From contig NZ_JHYF01000006.1 in NCBI RefSeq assembly GCF_000621485.1, positions 124,001-188,000 of the forward strand: a DNA stretch of 64,000 nt, read 5' to 3'. Positions 1-8,144 of this stretch are shown piece by piece. Numbering within the stretch: position 1 is the stretch's first letter; every line of letters begins with the position of its first letter. The position numbers and the translations under genes are program-made. Source of the stretch: Alkaliphilus transvaalensis ATCC 700919 (lineage in GTDB: Bacteria; Bacillota; Clostridia; Peptostreptococcales; Natronincolaceae). The notes under the pieces are model-generated. The model ran no database searches, was not told the DNA's origin, and saw only the letters and a program-made list of their open reading frames with translations.

Positions 1-2
1 CA

Positions 3-254
3 CCGAAAATTCGTGCAATGGAAATTATCGACGAGCTTGAGCCAACCCAAAGAAACATCTATACAGGTTCAATTGGTTATATAGGACTAAATGGCGATGT
101 AGACTTAAATATTGTTATTAGGACAATTGTATGTAAAGACGATAAGGCCTATTTCCAAGTTGGAGGCGGAATTGTATGGGATTCTGATGCTACTATGGAG
201 TATGAAGAAACCCTCCATAAGGCAAGGGCACAAATGCTGGCTTTAAAAAGCTAA
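3..254 (+). CDS. pabB: Aminodeoxychorismate synthase component I, C-terminal end (partial)
   Basis: Open reading frame entering from the left edge; the start lies outside the window. The visible part begins PKIRAMEIIDELEP and contains GSIGYIG and a GGGIVWDSD segment, the hallmark C-terminus of chorismate-binding enzymes (PabB/TrpE family). PabB converts chorismate, with ammonia from the PabA glutaminase, to 4-amino-4-deoxychorismate in the cytoplasm. PabB rather than TrpE is chosen because the next gene is a pabC-type lyase and the rest of the operon makes folate. The stop is about 15 bases before the pabC ATG, so the two are co-transcribed. Confidence 0.85.
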   Translation, partial: PKIRAMEIIDELEPTQRNIYTGSIGYIGLNGDVDLNIVIRTIVCKDDKAYFQVGGGIVWDSDATMEYEETLHKARAQMLALKS

Positions 255-269
255 TTTGGAGTGAATAAA

Positions 270-1079
270 ATGTACATTTCAATAAATGGTCGTATAATAG
301 CAGAAGATGAAAGTAAGATATCTCCTACTAGTGAAGGATTCATGTTTGGGTATGGAGCATTTGAAACATTAAAATTTACTAATAATAAGATATACTTTTT
401 AAAAGAGCATTACCAAAGAATTAAAAAAGCCAGTGAAGAACTAAGGCTACCCCTAAGCTATGATTATTCTGAAGTTGAAACCTTTGCCTATAGACTAATT
501 GAAAAGAATAAGATGCAGTGTGGAGCCCTTAAGATTAATTATGCAAAAAATAAAGATGATTATTATTTAATTCTTACTTTAAGAGAAAATAACTATAATG
601 AAGAGACCTATAAAAGAGGCTTTAAAATATGCTTTACATCTCTACAGAGGAATCCCTATTCATTGTTAACCTATATAAAATCTAATAATTACATGGAAAA
701 TCTGATAGTAAGACAGCAGGGCTTAGAAAATGGTTTTGACGAGGTAATATTTAAAAATATCCACGGAGATCTTTGTGAAGGAACAATAAGTAACCTTTTT
801 TTTATCAGATCAGATGAGCTGTACACTCCCAAAACAGAGTGTGGCCTTTTGGCGGGAATCATGAGGGAAAAAGTTTTAGAAATTGCCCTTAAAGAAGGGA
901 TTAAGATTAATGTAGGATGCTTTAAAAAGGAGGATTTACTTAAGGCAGATGAAGTGTTTTTAACTAACTCCTTAATGGAAATTATGCCTGTAGTCCAACT
1001 GGAAGAAAAGAAATTTAATCTAAAAAATAATAAAATGACTCAAATGATGATGGAAAAGCTAAAGAGATATAGAGACTAA
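270..1079 (+). CDS. pabC: Aminodeoxychorismate lyase (class IV PLP enzyme)
   Basis: About 269 residues, the normal length for class IV aminotransferase-fold enzymes. It has the early GYGAFETLK motif (residues ~27-35), a candidate PLP lysine in YIKSNNYMEN (~residue 138) and the cofactor-phosphate motif EGTISNLFF near residue 175. The family includes branched-chain and D-amino acid aminotransferases, but position between pabB and folE argues for 4-amino-4-deoxychorismate lyase, which releases p-aminobenzoate and pyruvate. The ATG at 270 is preferred over the in-frame GTG at 261 because GGAGTG lies 6 bases before it. Confidence 0.85.
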   Translation: MYISINGRIIAEDESKISPTSEGFMFGYGAFETLKFTNNKIYFLKEHYQRIKKASEELRLPLSYDYSEVETFAYRLIEKNKMQCGALKINYAKNKDDYYLILTLRENNYNEETYKRGFKICFTSLQRNPYSLLTYIKSNNYMENLIVRQQGLENGFDEVIFKNIHGDLCEGTISNLFFIRSDELYTPKTECGLLAGIMREKVLEIALKEGIKINVGCFKKEDLLKADEVFLTNSLMEIMPVVQLEEKKFNLKNNKMTQMMMEKLKRYRD

Positions 1080-1098
1080 AAACGAAAGAGGGATATAA

Positions 1099-1665
1099 AT
1101 GGATAAAGAAAAAATTGAAAGAGCCGTTAGGGATATATTAGAAGCTATAGGGGAAGATCCTGATAGAGAAGGCTTAGTTGATACGCCAAAGCGTATTGCC
1201 AAAATGTATGAAGAGATTTTTTCAGGATTGCATGAAGATCCAAAAGAACATCTAGAGATTTATTTTCAAGATGAAAGCCATGAGGAATTAGTGTTAGTTA
1301 AAGATATACCTGTTTATTCAATGTGTGAGCATCATCTTGTACCCTTCTATGGAAAAATTCATGTTGGGTATATTCCTAAGGACGGAAAATTAACAGGACT
1401 GAGTAAGTTGGCAAGAGTTGTAGATACCGTGGCAAAAAGACCCCAACTACAGGAAAGACTTACTTCTATGGTGGCAGATGCCCTAGAAGAGATGCTACAG
1501 CCCCAGGGAGTCATCGTTGTTGCAGAGGCTGAGCATATGTGTATGACAATGCGAGGAGTAAGGAAACCTGGATCAAAAACCATAACATCGGTAGTAAGGG
1601 GAATCTTTAAAAAGGATGCCAGATCAAGGGCCGAAGCGATGTCGTTGATTAACTTAGGAAAATAA
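1099..1665 (+). CDS. folE: GTP cyclohydrolase I
   Basis: 188 residues, full length for FolE. It makes 7,8-dihydroneopterin triphosphate from GTP, the first pterin step. The zinc-binding Cys76 and His79 lie in the [10 protein letters not shown] motif, with the third ligand Cys148 in [11 protein letters not shown]. The C-terminal [10 protein letters not shown] segment is also typical. A GAGGG ribosome site precedes the ATG by 6 bases. It lies 19 bases after pabC and directly before folP, so it belongs to the folate operon. Confidence 0.96.
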   Translation: MDKEKIERAVRDILEAIGEDPDREGLVDTPKRIAKMYEEIFSGLHEDPKEHLEIYFQDESHEELVLVKDIPVYSMCEHHLVPFYGKIHVGYIPKDGKLTGLSKLARVVDTVAKRPQLQERLTSMVADALEEMLQPQGVIVVAEAEHMCMTMRGVRKPGSKTITSVVRGIFKKDARSRAEAMSLINLGK

Positions 1666-1681
1666 TTTGAGGTGGTGCTAT

Positions 1682-2542
1682 ATGAAAAATATTAAGCTGC
1701 AACTAGATCGGAGACAAATATTAAAGGGAGATAATTATGAATTTAAGCTAGGAACAAGAACCTTTATTATGGGAATCCTTAATATTACACCAGATTCCTT
1801 TTCTGATGGAGGAAGCTATACCAATATAGAAGAAGCAATTCAGCAAGCGAAGAGAATGGTGGAAGAAGGTGCTGATATTATTGATGTGGGTGGAGAATCC
1901 ACCAGACCAGGGGCGGCAGAAGTTTCAGCATCGGAAGAATTACAAAGGGTCTTACCCGTAGTAGAAAGGTTAGTAAAAGAAATTAAGGTGCCAATATCAG
2001 TCGATACCTATAAAGCAGAGGTGGCAGATGCAGTTTTAAAGGCAGGGGCCCATATGATTAATGATGTGTGGGGACTACAAAGGGATGAAAAGATGGCAGC
2101 TGTAGTTGCTAAATATCATGTACCTGTTTTTATTATGCACAACCAGATTGGTACGGATTACTCCAAGGACATTATGGAAGCTATTAGTGATTTTTTCAAC
2201 GAGTCTATTAATATAGCCCTTGGAGCAGGAATAGATAAAGGGCAGATAATATTAGACCCTGGGATTGGTTTTGGGAAAAACTATGAACAAAACATTGAAG
2301 TTATGGCAAGACTAGGTGAGTTGAATGACTTAGGATACCCTATCCTATTAGGAACATCAAAGAAATCAATGATTGGTAAGATATTAGATTTACCACCGAA
2401 GGAGAGGGTAGAGGGAACCTTAGCCACTTCTGTTATGGGGATTCTGCAAGGGGTAGACTTTATTAGAGTCCATGATATAACAGAAAATTTAAGGACGGTA
2501 AAGGTCACAGATGCCATTGTTAGGGGGCAGGAAAATGGATAA
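1682..2542 (+). CDS. folP: Dihydropteroate synthase
   Basis: 286 residues. It condenses p-aminobenzoate with dihydropterin pyrophosphate to give dihydropteroate and is the sulfonamide target. Diagnostic motifs are GILNITPDSFSDGG (residues ~31-44), IDVGGESTRPGA (~68-79), ISVDTYK, DPGIGFGK and LGTSKKSMIG. An upstream in-frame TTG at 1667 would add a few residues, but the GAGGTGG at 1669-1675 points to the ATG at 1682. The stop overlaps the next start (folB) by 8 bases, implying translational coupling. Confidence 0.96.
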   Translation: MKNIKLQLDRRQILKGDNYEFKLGTRTFIMGILNITPDSFSDGGSYTNIEEAIQQAKRMVEEGADIIDVGGESTRPGAAEVSASEELQRVLPVVERLVKEIKVPISVDTYKAEVADAVLKAGAHMINDVWGLQRDEKMAAVVAKYHVPVFIMHNQIGTDYSKDIMEAISDFFNESINIALGAGIDKGQIILDPGIGFGKNYEQNIEVMARLGELNDLGYPILLGTSKKSMIGKILDLPPKERVEGTLATSVMGILQGVDFIRVHDITENLRTVKVTDAIVRGQENG

Positions 2543-2900
2543 AATCATGATGAAGAATTTGGGTTTTTATGGGTATCATGGAGTGCTGCCAGAAGAGACA
2601 AGATTAGGCCAGAAGTTTTTTATCGATGTGGAAATGTATGTTGATTTAAAGGCAGCCGGCAAGAGCGATGATGTTAAAGATACAGTAAATTATGCTGAAG
2701 CCTATAACATAATTAAAGAAATTACTGAAGAAAAACAATTTAAATTAATAGAAGCTTTAGCAGAGAACATTGCGGCTGAAATTTTAAATAGCTTTAGTAG
2801 TGTTAAAGAAATTCTCGTTAAAGTGAAAAAGCCAGAAGCTCCTGTTAGGGGGATCTATGACCATTTTGGCGTAGAAATTAGGAGAGACCGAAATGATTAA
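2535..2900 (+). CDS. folB: Dihydroneopterin aldolase
   Basis: 121 residues, the usual FolB length. It cleaves dihydroneopterin to hydroxymethyl-dihydropterin and glycolaldehyde. The sequence shows GYHGVLPEE near the N-terminus, VNYAEAY and LIEALAENIA in the middle, and VRGIYDHFGVEIRR at the end. The ATG at 2535 has AGGGGG 8 bases upstream and overlaps folP by 8 bases. Its own stop overlaps folK by 8 bases, so folP, folB and folK are translationally coupled. Confidence 0.95.
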   Translation: MDKIMMKNLGFYGYHGVLPEETRLGQKFFIDVEMYVDLKAAGKSDDVKDTVNYAEAYNIIKEITEEKQFKLIEALAENIAAEILNSFSSVKEILVKVKKPEAPVRGIYDHFGVEIRRDRND

Positions 2901-3369
2901 GGCATATTTAAGCTTAGGGAGCAATATGGGGGAAAAGAAGGAATATATTGATGAAGCCCTAAGAAAAATCAGCCATCACCCAGATATAGAAGTTCTTCAG
3001 ACTTCATCCTATTACGAAACCGAACCTGTAGGTTTCCTAGATCAAGATACATTTATAAACATTGTTACTGAAATTAAAACGACTTTAGGTCCCCATGAAC
3101 TGTTGAACTATTGTAATTTAATTGAAGAAGAACTCCATCGTAAAAGAGTAATTAGGTGGGGCCCAAGAACAATAGATATAGATATTTTAATTTTTGGAGA
3201 ATATCAATCACAGGAAGAAAAATTAACAATTCCACATCCTAGAATGACAGAGCGGGCATTTGTTATGGTTCCCCTATATGAAATTGCAAGGGATATTGCC
3301 ATTAAGGGTACGCAAATTAAAGATATTATATCGAAACTCTCTAAAGAAGGAATTAAAAAAGTAATCTAA
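2893..3369 (+). CDS. folK: 6-hydroxymethyl-7,8-dihydropterin pyrophosphokinase
   Basis: 158 residues. It transfers pyrophosphate from ATP to hydroxymethyl-dihydropterin, giving the substrate of FolP. Motifs are the N-terminal LSLGSNMGEKKEY, the ETEPVG strand, and the catalytic WGPRTIDIDILIFG segment followed by IPHPRM. It is the last gene of the operon. No strong intrinsic terminator is visible before the next gene; the only dyad is the TATTGTATA repeat at 3399-3429. Confidence 0.96.
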   Translation: MIKAYLSLGSNMGEKKEYIDEALRKISHHPDIEVLQTSSYYETEPVGFLDQDTFINIVTEIKTTLGPHELLNYCNLIEEELHRKRVIRWGPRTIDIDILIFGEYQSQEEKLTIPHPRMTERAFVMVPLYEIARDIAIKGTQIKDIISKLSKEGIKKVI

Positions 3370-3398
3370 CTTAAAAGCATCATTCTATCAGTAACAGT

Positions 3399-3429
3399 TA
3401 TTGTATAGTCATATTTAGCATATACAATA
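3399..3429. promoter_or_regulatory. Perfect 9-bp inverted repeat, candidate operator
   Basis: TATTGTATA at 3399-3407 and its exact reverse complement TATACAATA at 3421-3429 are separated by 13 bases, about 30 bases before the start of the DtxR/MntR-like gene. There is no T-tract, so it is a poor terminator. An operator for that regulator is the simplest reading; this is inferred from position only. Confidence 0.4.
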
Positions 3430-3459
3430 GTAATGCTGGTCTGATAAGGAGGTTAGGTT

Positions 3460-3936
3460 ATGGCGGAGAGTAAGGAATTTTATACTGCTAGAGGATATGA
3501 AATTGCGGCGTTAAATGAGAAGGCCCTTTCCCCTAGTATGGAAGATTATATAGAGATGATTTATCGCCTAAGTATTGATCGTGGTTATGTAAGGGTTAAC
3601 GATTTAGCTAATAAGCTAAACGTTCAGCCCCCCTCCGTTACAAAAATGGTAGGTAAGCTAAAACAACGGGGTTTATTAAAATATGAAAAGTATGGGTTAA
3701 TTCATCTTACTGCTGAGGGGAGTAGCTTAGCCACTTATCTATTAGAAAGACATAATACAGTTAAAGCATTTTTAGTATTGATTGAGGCTACAGACCAGCT
3801 CCAAAAGAATGTTGAAATGTTGGAACACTATATAAGTTTTAAAACCTATAGGGGGATATCGGCTCTGCTGGAGTTTATGAAGGATAACCCTATGATTTTA
3901 GAAAAGTTCTATAAATATTTGGAAGAAATAAAGTAA
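3460..3936 (+). CDS. DtxR/MntR-family metal-dependent transcriptional regulator
   Basis: 158 residues. After a ~20-residue leader comes a winged helix typical of the DtxR/MntR family: SPSMEDYIEMIYRL, then VRVNDLANKLNVQPPSVTKMVGKLKQ as the helix-turn-helix, then GLIHLTAEG as the wing. The helical C-terminal part (HNTVKAFLVLI onward) matches the metal-binding/dimerisation domain, without an SH3 domain, so it is MntR-like. Family members bind Mn(II) or Fe(II) and repress metal uptake; no transporter is adjacent, so the metal cannot be assigned. A GGAGG site lies 6 bases before the ATG. Confidence 0.85.
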   Translation: MAESKEFYTARGYEIAALNEKALSPSMEDYIEMIYRLSIDRGYVRVNDLANKLNVQPPSVTKMVGKLKQRGLLKYEKYGLIHLTAEGSSLATYLLERHNTVKAFLVLIEATDQLQKNVEMLEHYISFKTYRGISALLEFMKDNPMILEKFYKYLEEIK

Positions 3937-3951
3937 TATTCTCTCAAAATA

Positions 3952-3978
3952 TTAGCACTCTACATTAAAGAGTGCTAA
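3952..3978 (+). promoter_or_regulatory. CIRCE operator (HrcA site) upstream of htpG
   Basis: TTAGCACTC at 3952-3960, nine spacer bases, then GAGTGCTAA at 3970-3978: an exact match to the CIRCE consensus bound by the heat-shock repressor HrcA. It lies just upstream of the putative -35 of the htpG promoter rather than downstream of it, so HrcA may block the -35 region or there may be a second promoter further upstream. Confidence 0.95.
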
Positions 3979-3985
3979 TTTGTTA

Positions 3986-4014
3986 TTGACTGACAATTTA
4001 TATCGGTGTAAAAT
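3986..4014 (+). promoter_or_regulatory. Vegetative promoter of htpG
   Basis: TTGACT at 3986-3991 and TAAAAT at 4009-4014 with a 17-base spacer: a good housekeeping sigma promoter immediately after the CIRCE element and about 80 bases before the htpG start. Confidence 0.75.
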
Positions 4015-4093
4015 ATTTATGTACAAAGGATAAAAATTCCTTTATACCTACAAGTAATACACATTATACAAAAAGAATATAAGGAGGGTATTT

Positions 4094-5983
4094 ATGAGTA
4101 AGGAAAAAGGAAATTTGTCAATTCATAGTGAAAATATTTTTCCAATTATTAAAAAGTGGTTATATTCAGACCATGATATCTTTATTAGAGAGCTAATATC
4201 CAATGGATGTGATGCCATCACAAAAGTAAAGAGACTTAGTAGTTTGGGAGAAGCAGAGCTAGAAGAAAACCCAGAGTTTAAAGTTAAAGTTTTATTGAAT
4301 AAAACAGAGAAAACCTTAAAGTTTATAGACAACGGTATAGGGATGATAGACGAAGAGGTAAAGAAATATATTAACCAAATAGCCTTTTCTGGTGCAGAAG
4401 ACTTTATCAAAAACTATAAAGATAAAGGTGACGTTGAACAGATTATTGGACACTTTGGTCTAGGTTTTTATTCAGCCTTTATGGTGGCAGACTCGGTGGA
4501 CATTAATACGTTATCCTATAAGCCAGGGGCAACTCCAGTAAAGTGGCATTGTGATGGAGGAACAGAGTTTGAAATGGAAGAAGGTAGCCGATTAGAAAGG
4601 GGTACAGAAATTACCCTACATCTTGGGGCCGATGGTGAAGACTTTTTAAATGATTCGACAGTTAGATCCACCATCGAGAAATATTGTTCTTTTATGCCTT
4701 ACCCAATATATTTTGAAGTAGAGGATCAAGAGCCACAAAAAGATGCCGATGGAAATATTATAGCAGAGGAAGTAAAAGCCCTTAATGAGGTTAGTCCTTT
4801 GTATACAAAACAACCTAATTCTTGTACTGATGAGGAGTATAAGGAATTTTACAAAAAAACCTTTAATGAATTTCAAGAACCCTTATTTTGGATTCATCTA
4901 AATATGGATTATCCTTTTAATCTAAAAGGAATTTTATACTTCCCTAAACTAAAGACTGAGTTTGATACAATGGAGGGAAGAATCAAGTTATACAACAACC
5001 AAGTTTTTGTTGCAGATAATATAAAAGAAGTTATACCAGAATTTTTGTTGTTACTTAAAGGGGTAATTGACTGCCCAGATTTACCGCTAAATGTATCTAG
5101 AAGCTTTTTACAAAATGATGGATTCACTAAGAAAATATCTGACTATATTACAAAGAAGGTTGCAGATAAATTAAACAGCTTATTTAAGAGTGACCGTGAA
5201 GCCTTTGAAAAGTTCTGGGATGACATTAATCCATTTATTAAATACGGAATTTTGAGGGATGAAAAGTTCTATCAGAAAGTGGAATCTATTGTATTGTACA
5301 AAACTACCGATGGAAAATATGTTACAATTGGAGAATATCAAGAAAAGTACGGCGAAAAGTTAGACAAGCAGGTATACTATGTTACTGATTCTCTACAACA
5401 AGCGCAATATATTAAAATGTTACAAGAACTTGGGGTAGAGGCTGTTATTCTTGACCATAGTATCGACCCGCCATTCCTTTCTCATATTGAGATGAAAAAT
5501 AACGAAGTTAAATTTAAGCGGGTAGACTCTGATATTTCAGATCTTATGAAGGACAAAGAAGAAATCCAAGATGAAGAAGTAATTAAAAAAGAAACAGAGA
5601 CCTTATCAAATGTATTTAAGAAGATCCTTAATCGAGAAGATTTTAAAGTTCAATTAGAGAACTTAAAATCTGAAGATATGGCAGGGATGTTGGTCCTTTC
5701 AGAAGAAGGAAGAAGAATGCAGGAGATGATGAAGCAGTACGGAATGGGCGGAGGCTTAAACTTTGGAATGCCAAATGAAGAAATACTAGTGCTTAATAAA
5801 AAACATCCACTAGTTAAATATGTAATAAATCATGCCGAGGAAGAATCTGAGGTTAAGGGATTAATTGCACAGCAGATATACGATTTAGCCGTTTTAACCA
5901 ACAAGCCCCTCTCAGCTGAAGCCATGACGGGCTTTGTAAAGAGAAGTAATGAAATAATGAAGCGGGTAATTGGGGAAAACTAA
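4094..5983 (+). CDS. htpG: HSP90-family molecular chaperone
   Basis: 629 residues, full-length bacterial Hsp90. The N-terminal GHKL ATPase domain shows FIRELISNGCDAI (the usual ELISNASDA, with G and C at the variable positions), DNGIGM, and GHFGLGFYSAFMV as the ATP lid. The middle domain has LYNNQVFVADN and DLPLNVSRSFLQ with the catalytic arginine. The C-terminal dimerisation domain ends LSAEAMTGFVKRSNEIM. AAGGAGGG precedes the ATG. The perfect CIRCE site upstream indicates HrcA heat-shock control. It functions as an ATP-dependent cytoplasmic chaperone. Confidence 0.97.
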   Translation: MSKEKGNLSIHSENIFPIIKKWLYSDHDIFIRELISNGCDAITKVKRLSSLGEAELEENPEFKVKVLLNKTEKTLKFIDNGIGMIDEEVKKYINQIAFSGAEDFIKNYKDKGDVEQIIGHFGLGFYSAFMVADSVDINTLSYKPGATPVKWHCDGGTEFEMEEGSRLERGTEITLHLGADGEDFLNDSTVRSTIEKYCSFMPYPIYFEVEDQEPQKDADGNIIAEEVKALNEVSPLYTKQPNSCTDEEYKEFYKKTFNEFQEPLFWIHLNMDYPFNLKGILYFPKLKTEFDTMEGRIKLYNNQVFVADNIKEVIPEFLLLLKGVIDCPDLPLNVSRSFLQNDGFTKKISDYITKKVADKLNSLFKSDREAFEKFWDDINPFIKYGILRDEKFYQKVESIVLYKTTDGKYVTIGEYQEKYGEKLDKQVYYVTDSLQQAQYIKMLQELGVEAVILDHSIDPPFLSHIEMKNNEVKFKRVDSDISDLMKDKEEIQDEEVIKKETETLSNVFKKILNREDFKVQLENLKSEDMAGMLVLSEEGRRMQEMMKQYGMGGGLNFGMPNEEILVLNKKHPLVKYVINHAEEESEVKGLIAQQIYDLAVLTNKPLSAEAMTGFVKRSNEIMKRVIGEN

Positions 5984-6034
5984 AAATTAATAGTTAGGAT
6001 ACCATTTATACTAACAGATGTAGGAGGCGTATTA

Positions 6035-6298
6035 ATGAAAAATATAATTGTTTATGGCAGTCATTTGTGAAAAGATTGCCCACCATTGAAGGAGTATCTT
6101 TCAGCAAAAGGAGTACAGTATCATTACTTAGATGTAAGCTTAGATTTACCATCTTTAAAGAGTTTCTTAAAACTAAGGGACAATAACCCCATATTCAATG
6201 AAGTAAAGGCAGCGGGTATGCTGGGGCTGCCAACCATTGTTGTAGGGGATGAAATAATAATTGACTTCCAAAAGGATAGACTAGAAGAAATTTTGTAA
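6035..6298 (+). CDS. Glutaredoxin-like selenoprotein (UGA = Sec, UxxC motif)
   Basis: 87 residues if the in-frame UGA at 6068-6070 is read as selenocysteine. The protein starts MKNIIVYGSHL, then Sec12-Lys-Asp-Cys15, then PPLKEYLSAKG. It later has GLPTIVVGD, the cis-proline/GSH-site region of thioredoxin-fold glutaredoxins. Sec12-x-x-Cys15 thus replaces the normal CxxC. GGAGG lies 8 bases before the ATG, and the gene would otherwise start with no ribosome site after the UGA. A hairpin starts at the UGA itself (6068-6103), as expected for a bacterial SECIS. It lies 51 bases after htpG. Likely role: thiol-disulfide reduction; partner unknown. Confidence 0.85.
6068..6103 (+). promoter_or_regulatory. 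Candidate bacterial SECIS hairpin
   Basis: UGAAAAGAU (6068-6076, beginning with the UGA codon) can pair with AUCUUUCA (6096-6103) with one bulged A, enclosing a 19-nt G/C-containing apical part. Position and size agree with bacterial SECIS elements, which lie directly 3' of the UGA inside the coding sequence and bind SelB. Folded by eye only. Confidence 0.55.
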
Positions 6299-6393
6299 AC
6301 TTTATAGATTAACAATGGATAATAGGCACCTATAAGATTTCCGATCTCTATAATATATTAATGGGATATGTCATATTAGAGGGAGGAAGAATT

Positions 6394-6651
6394 ATGGATG
6401 AAGGTTTAATTAAGTCCCTTAAGAAAATGTTAAAGGATAAAGCTACAGATAGCATTATTATAGATTCCACTAAAGGACACAATTGTTGAAGTTCTTATTT
6501 GATCCCTTCTGTCAGAGTGGGAAAACCAAGCAGTACACAATATTATAATGTCTATGAAGTTGATGGAATTAAAATCTATGTAAATAATTATATTTCCTTC
6601 AGTAAAGAGATGTTAACTAATTTAGTTAGAGACTTGCTGGGGAGAGAATAA
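6394..6651 (+). CDS. Small Cys-Sec motif selenoprotein (UGA = Sec)
   Basis: 85 residues when UGA at 6487-6489 is decoded as selenocysteine, giving GHNCU with Cys31-Sec32. The frame is open on both sides of the UGA: a basic helix (GLIKSLKKMLKDKA) and a short strand (SIIIDS) before it, then SVRVGKP and YEVDGIKIYVNN after it. This resembles small clostridial CC/Cys-Sec motif (HesB-like) proteins; family assignment is from memory. GGGAGG is 8 bases before the ATG, and a terminator follows at 6666. A plausible stem follows the UGA (TCCC with GGGA around 6510-6535). Probably a redox or selenium/sulfur protein; function unknown. Confidence 0.75.
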
Positions 6652-6665
6652 TAAAGAGTGTATAT

Positions 6666-6698
6666 AAGACCAAGGTCATAGCTTTGGTCTTTTTTTTA
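6666..6698 (+). terminator. Intrinsic terminator after selenoprotein pair
   Basis: AAGACCAA (6666-6673) pairs with TTGGTCTT (6684-6691), followed by a run of T to 6698. Confidence 0.85.
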
Positions 6699-6768
6699 TG
6701 TAAAATAAAAAAGATTAAAAAAATAAAGAAAATTAGTAGGACTAGAAAGCCAATTCCAATGATAAAAA

Positions 6769-6796
6769 TTGACAAATTAGGATATTAGTATAAAAT
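6769..6796 (+). promoter_or_regulatory. Promoter of the kinase-CheR operon
   Basis: TTGACA at 6769-6774 and TAAAAT at 6791-6796, 16-base spacer, about 50 bases before the first kinase gene. Confidence 0.65.
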
Positions 6797-6842
6797 TATA
6801 GTATAAAGTGATTTATAATACTAAAAATTTACGGGATGTGGG

Positions 6843-8132
6843 ATGAAGATGTTAAAAAACACAGCGTACACGATATTGATAGTTGATGATAATCACAACA
6901 ATTTATTTTCATTACGAAATTTAATTAAAGAATATATTGATGCCACAGTTTTAGAAGCAGATTGTGGTCGTGTTGCATTACAGAAGTTAATGAGAAATAC
7001 AGTAGATTTAATTATTTTAGATATTCAAATGGAAGAAATGGATGGTTTCGAAATTGCATCTTTAATTAAGCAACGAAAAAAAACGAAAGACATTCCCATT
7101 GTTTTTTTAACGGCTTCTTACGTTGGAGAAGATTTTCGAAAAAGAGGCTTTGAAATAGGAGCAGTTGATTACTTGACTAAGCCTATTGATGAATATCAAT
7201 TAATTAATAGAATTAATACCTATTTAAAACTGATTGAAAAAGAGAGGCTTATTAATTTACGCTTAGAAGAAAAGGTGAATAGACAGATCGAAGAATTACG
7301 AAAAGCAAAGGAAGAGGCAGAAGCTGCTAACGAAGCCAAAAATACCTTTCTAGCAAATGTATCCCATGAGTTTAGAACACCATTAAACATCATTATGAGT
7401 ATCACTCAAATGCTAAAACTCTACATAGAAGATGAAGAAATTAATCGTAATAAAATGAGAAAAAAAATAGATATGCAGGTGCAAAATTGTTATCGCCTTT
7501 TAAGATTAGTAAATAACTTAATTGATATAACAAAGATCGATTCTGGTCACTTTGATCTTAGTATTAGTAAATGTAATATAGTAGAAATTGTGAAGGCAAT
7601 TACTTTGTCTGTTGGCGAATATGTTGAAGATAAAGGGATTTATTTAAGTTTTGATACCAATGCTCAGGAAAAAATAATAGAATGTGATTTAAATTCCATA
7701 GAAAGAATCATGCTTAACCTATTGGCTAATGCCATAAAGTTTACACCGCGGGGTGGGAATATACATGTGGCAATAGAAAGTATGGAAGACCAAATTCGTA
7801 TATCGGTAAAGGATACAGGGATTGGTATAGAAGAAGACAAGCTAGCGGTTATTTTCCAAAGGTTTAAGCAGGTAGATGAATTACTTACTAGGAAACATGA
7901 AGGAAGCGGGATCGGACTTAACTTAGTAAAGTCTTTAGTAGAGATGCAAGGGGGTAATATTTATGTACATAGCCAGTATCAGAGGGGCAGCGAATTTGTT
8001 ATAGAATTGCCAGTGGATTTAAATCTTCAACAAAGGCAAGAGGATATTCCTAAATATGAATCGAATGAAAGTGTTATTCAAAAAATCCACGTAGAGTTTT
8101 CTGATATATATTTCTTAGAAAATATTTCTTAA
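6843..8132 (+). CDS. Hybrid sensor histidine kinase with N-terminal receiver
   Basis: 429 residues, soluble. Order: a receiver domain (residues ~10-125; acidic pair DD at 15-16, phospho-acceptor Asp60 in LIILDIQME, Lys113 in YLTKPID); a coiled coil rich in E/K/A (~130-168); a HisKA dimerisation domain with His175 in NVSHEFRTPLN; and an HATPase domain with Asn296 in NLLANAIKF, DTGIGIE and GSGIGLNLVK. No transmembrane segment and no sensor domain are evident, so it probably relays a signal to or from the larger kinase 13 bases downstream. An alternative start is the ATG at 6849, which has a better-spaced GTGGGA. Confidence 0.9.
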   Translation: MKMLKNTAYTILIVDDNHNNLFSLRNLIKEYIDATVLEADCGRVALQKLMRNTVDLIILDIQMEEMDGFEIASLIKQRKKTKDIPIVFLTASYVGEDFRKRGFEIGAVDYLTKPIDEYQLINRINTYLKLIEKERLINLRLEEKVNRQIEELRKAKEEAEAANEAKNTFLANVSHEFRTPLNIIMSITQMLKLYIEDEEINRNKMRKKIDMQVQNCYRLLRLVNNLIDITKIDSGHFDLSISKCNIVEIVKAITLSVGEYVEDKGIYLSFDTNAQEKIIECDLNSIERIMLNLLANAIKFTPRGGNIHVAIESMEDQIRISVKDTGIGIEEDKLAVIFQRFKQVDELLTRKHEGSGIGLNLVKSLVEMQGGNIYVHSQYQRGSEFVIELPVDLNLQQRQEDIPKYESNESVIQKIHVEFSDIYFLENIS

Positions 8133-8144
8133 TAGGATTGAGGA

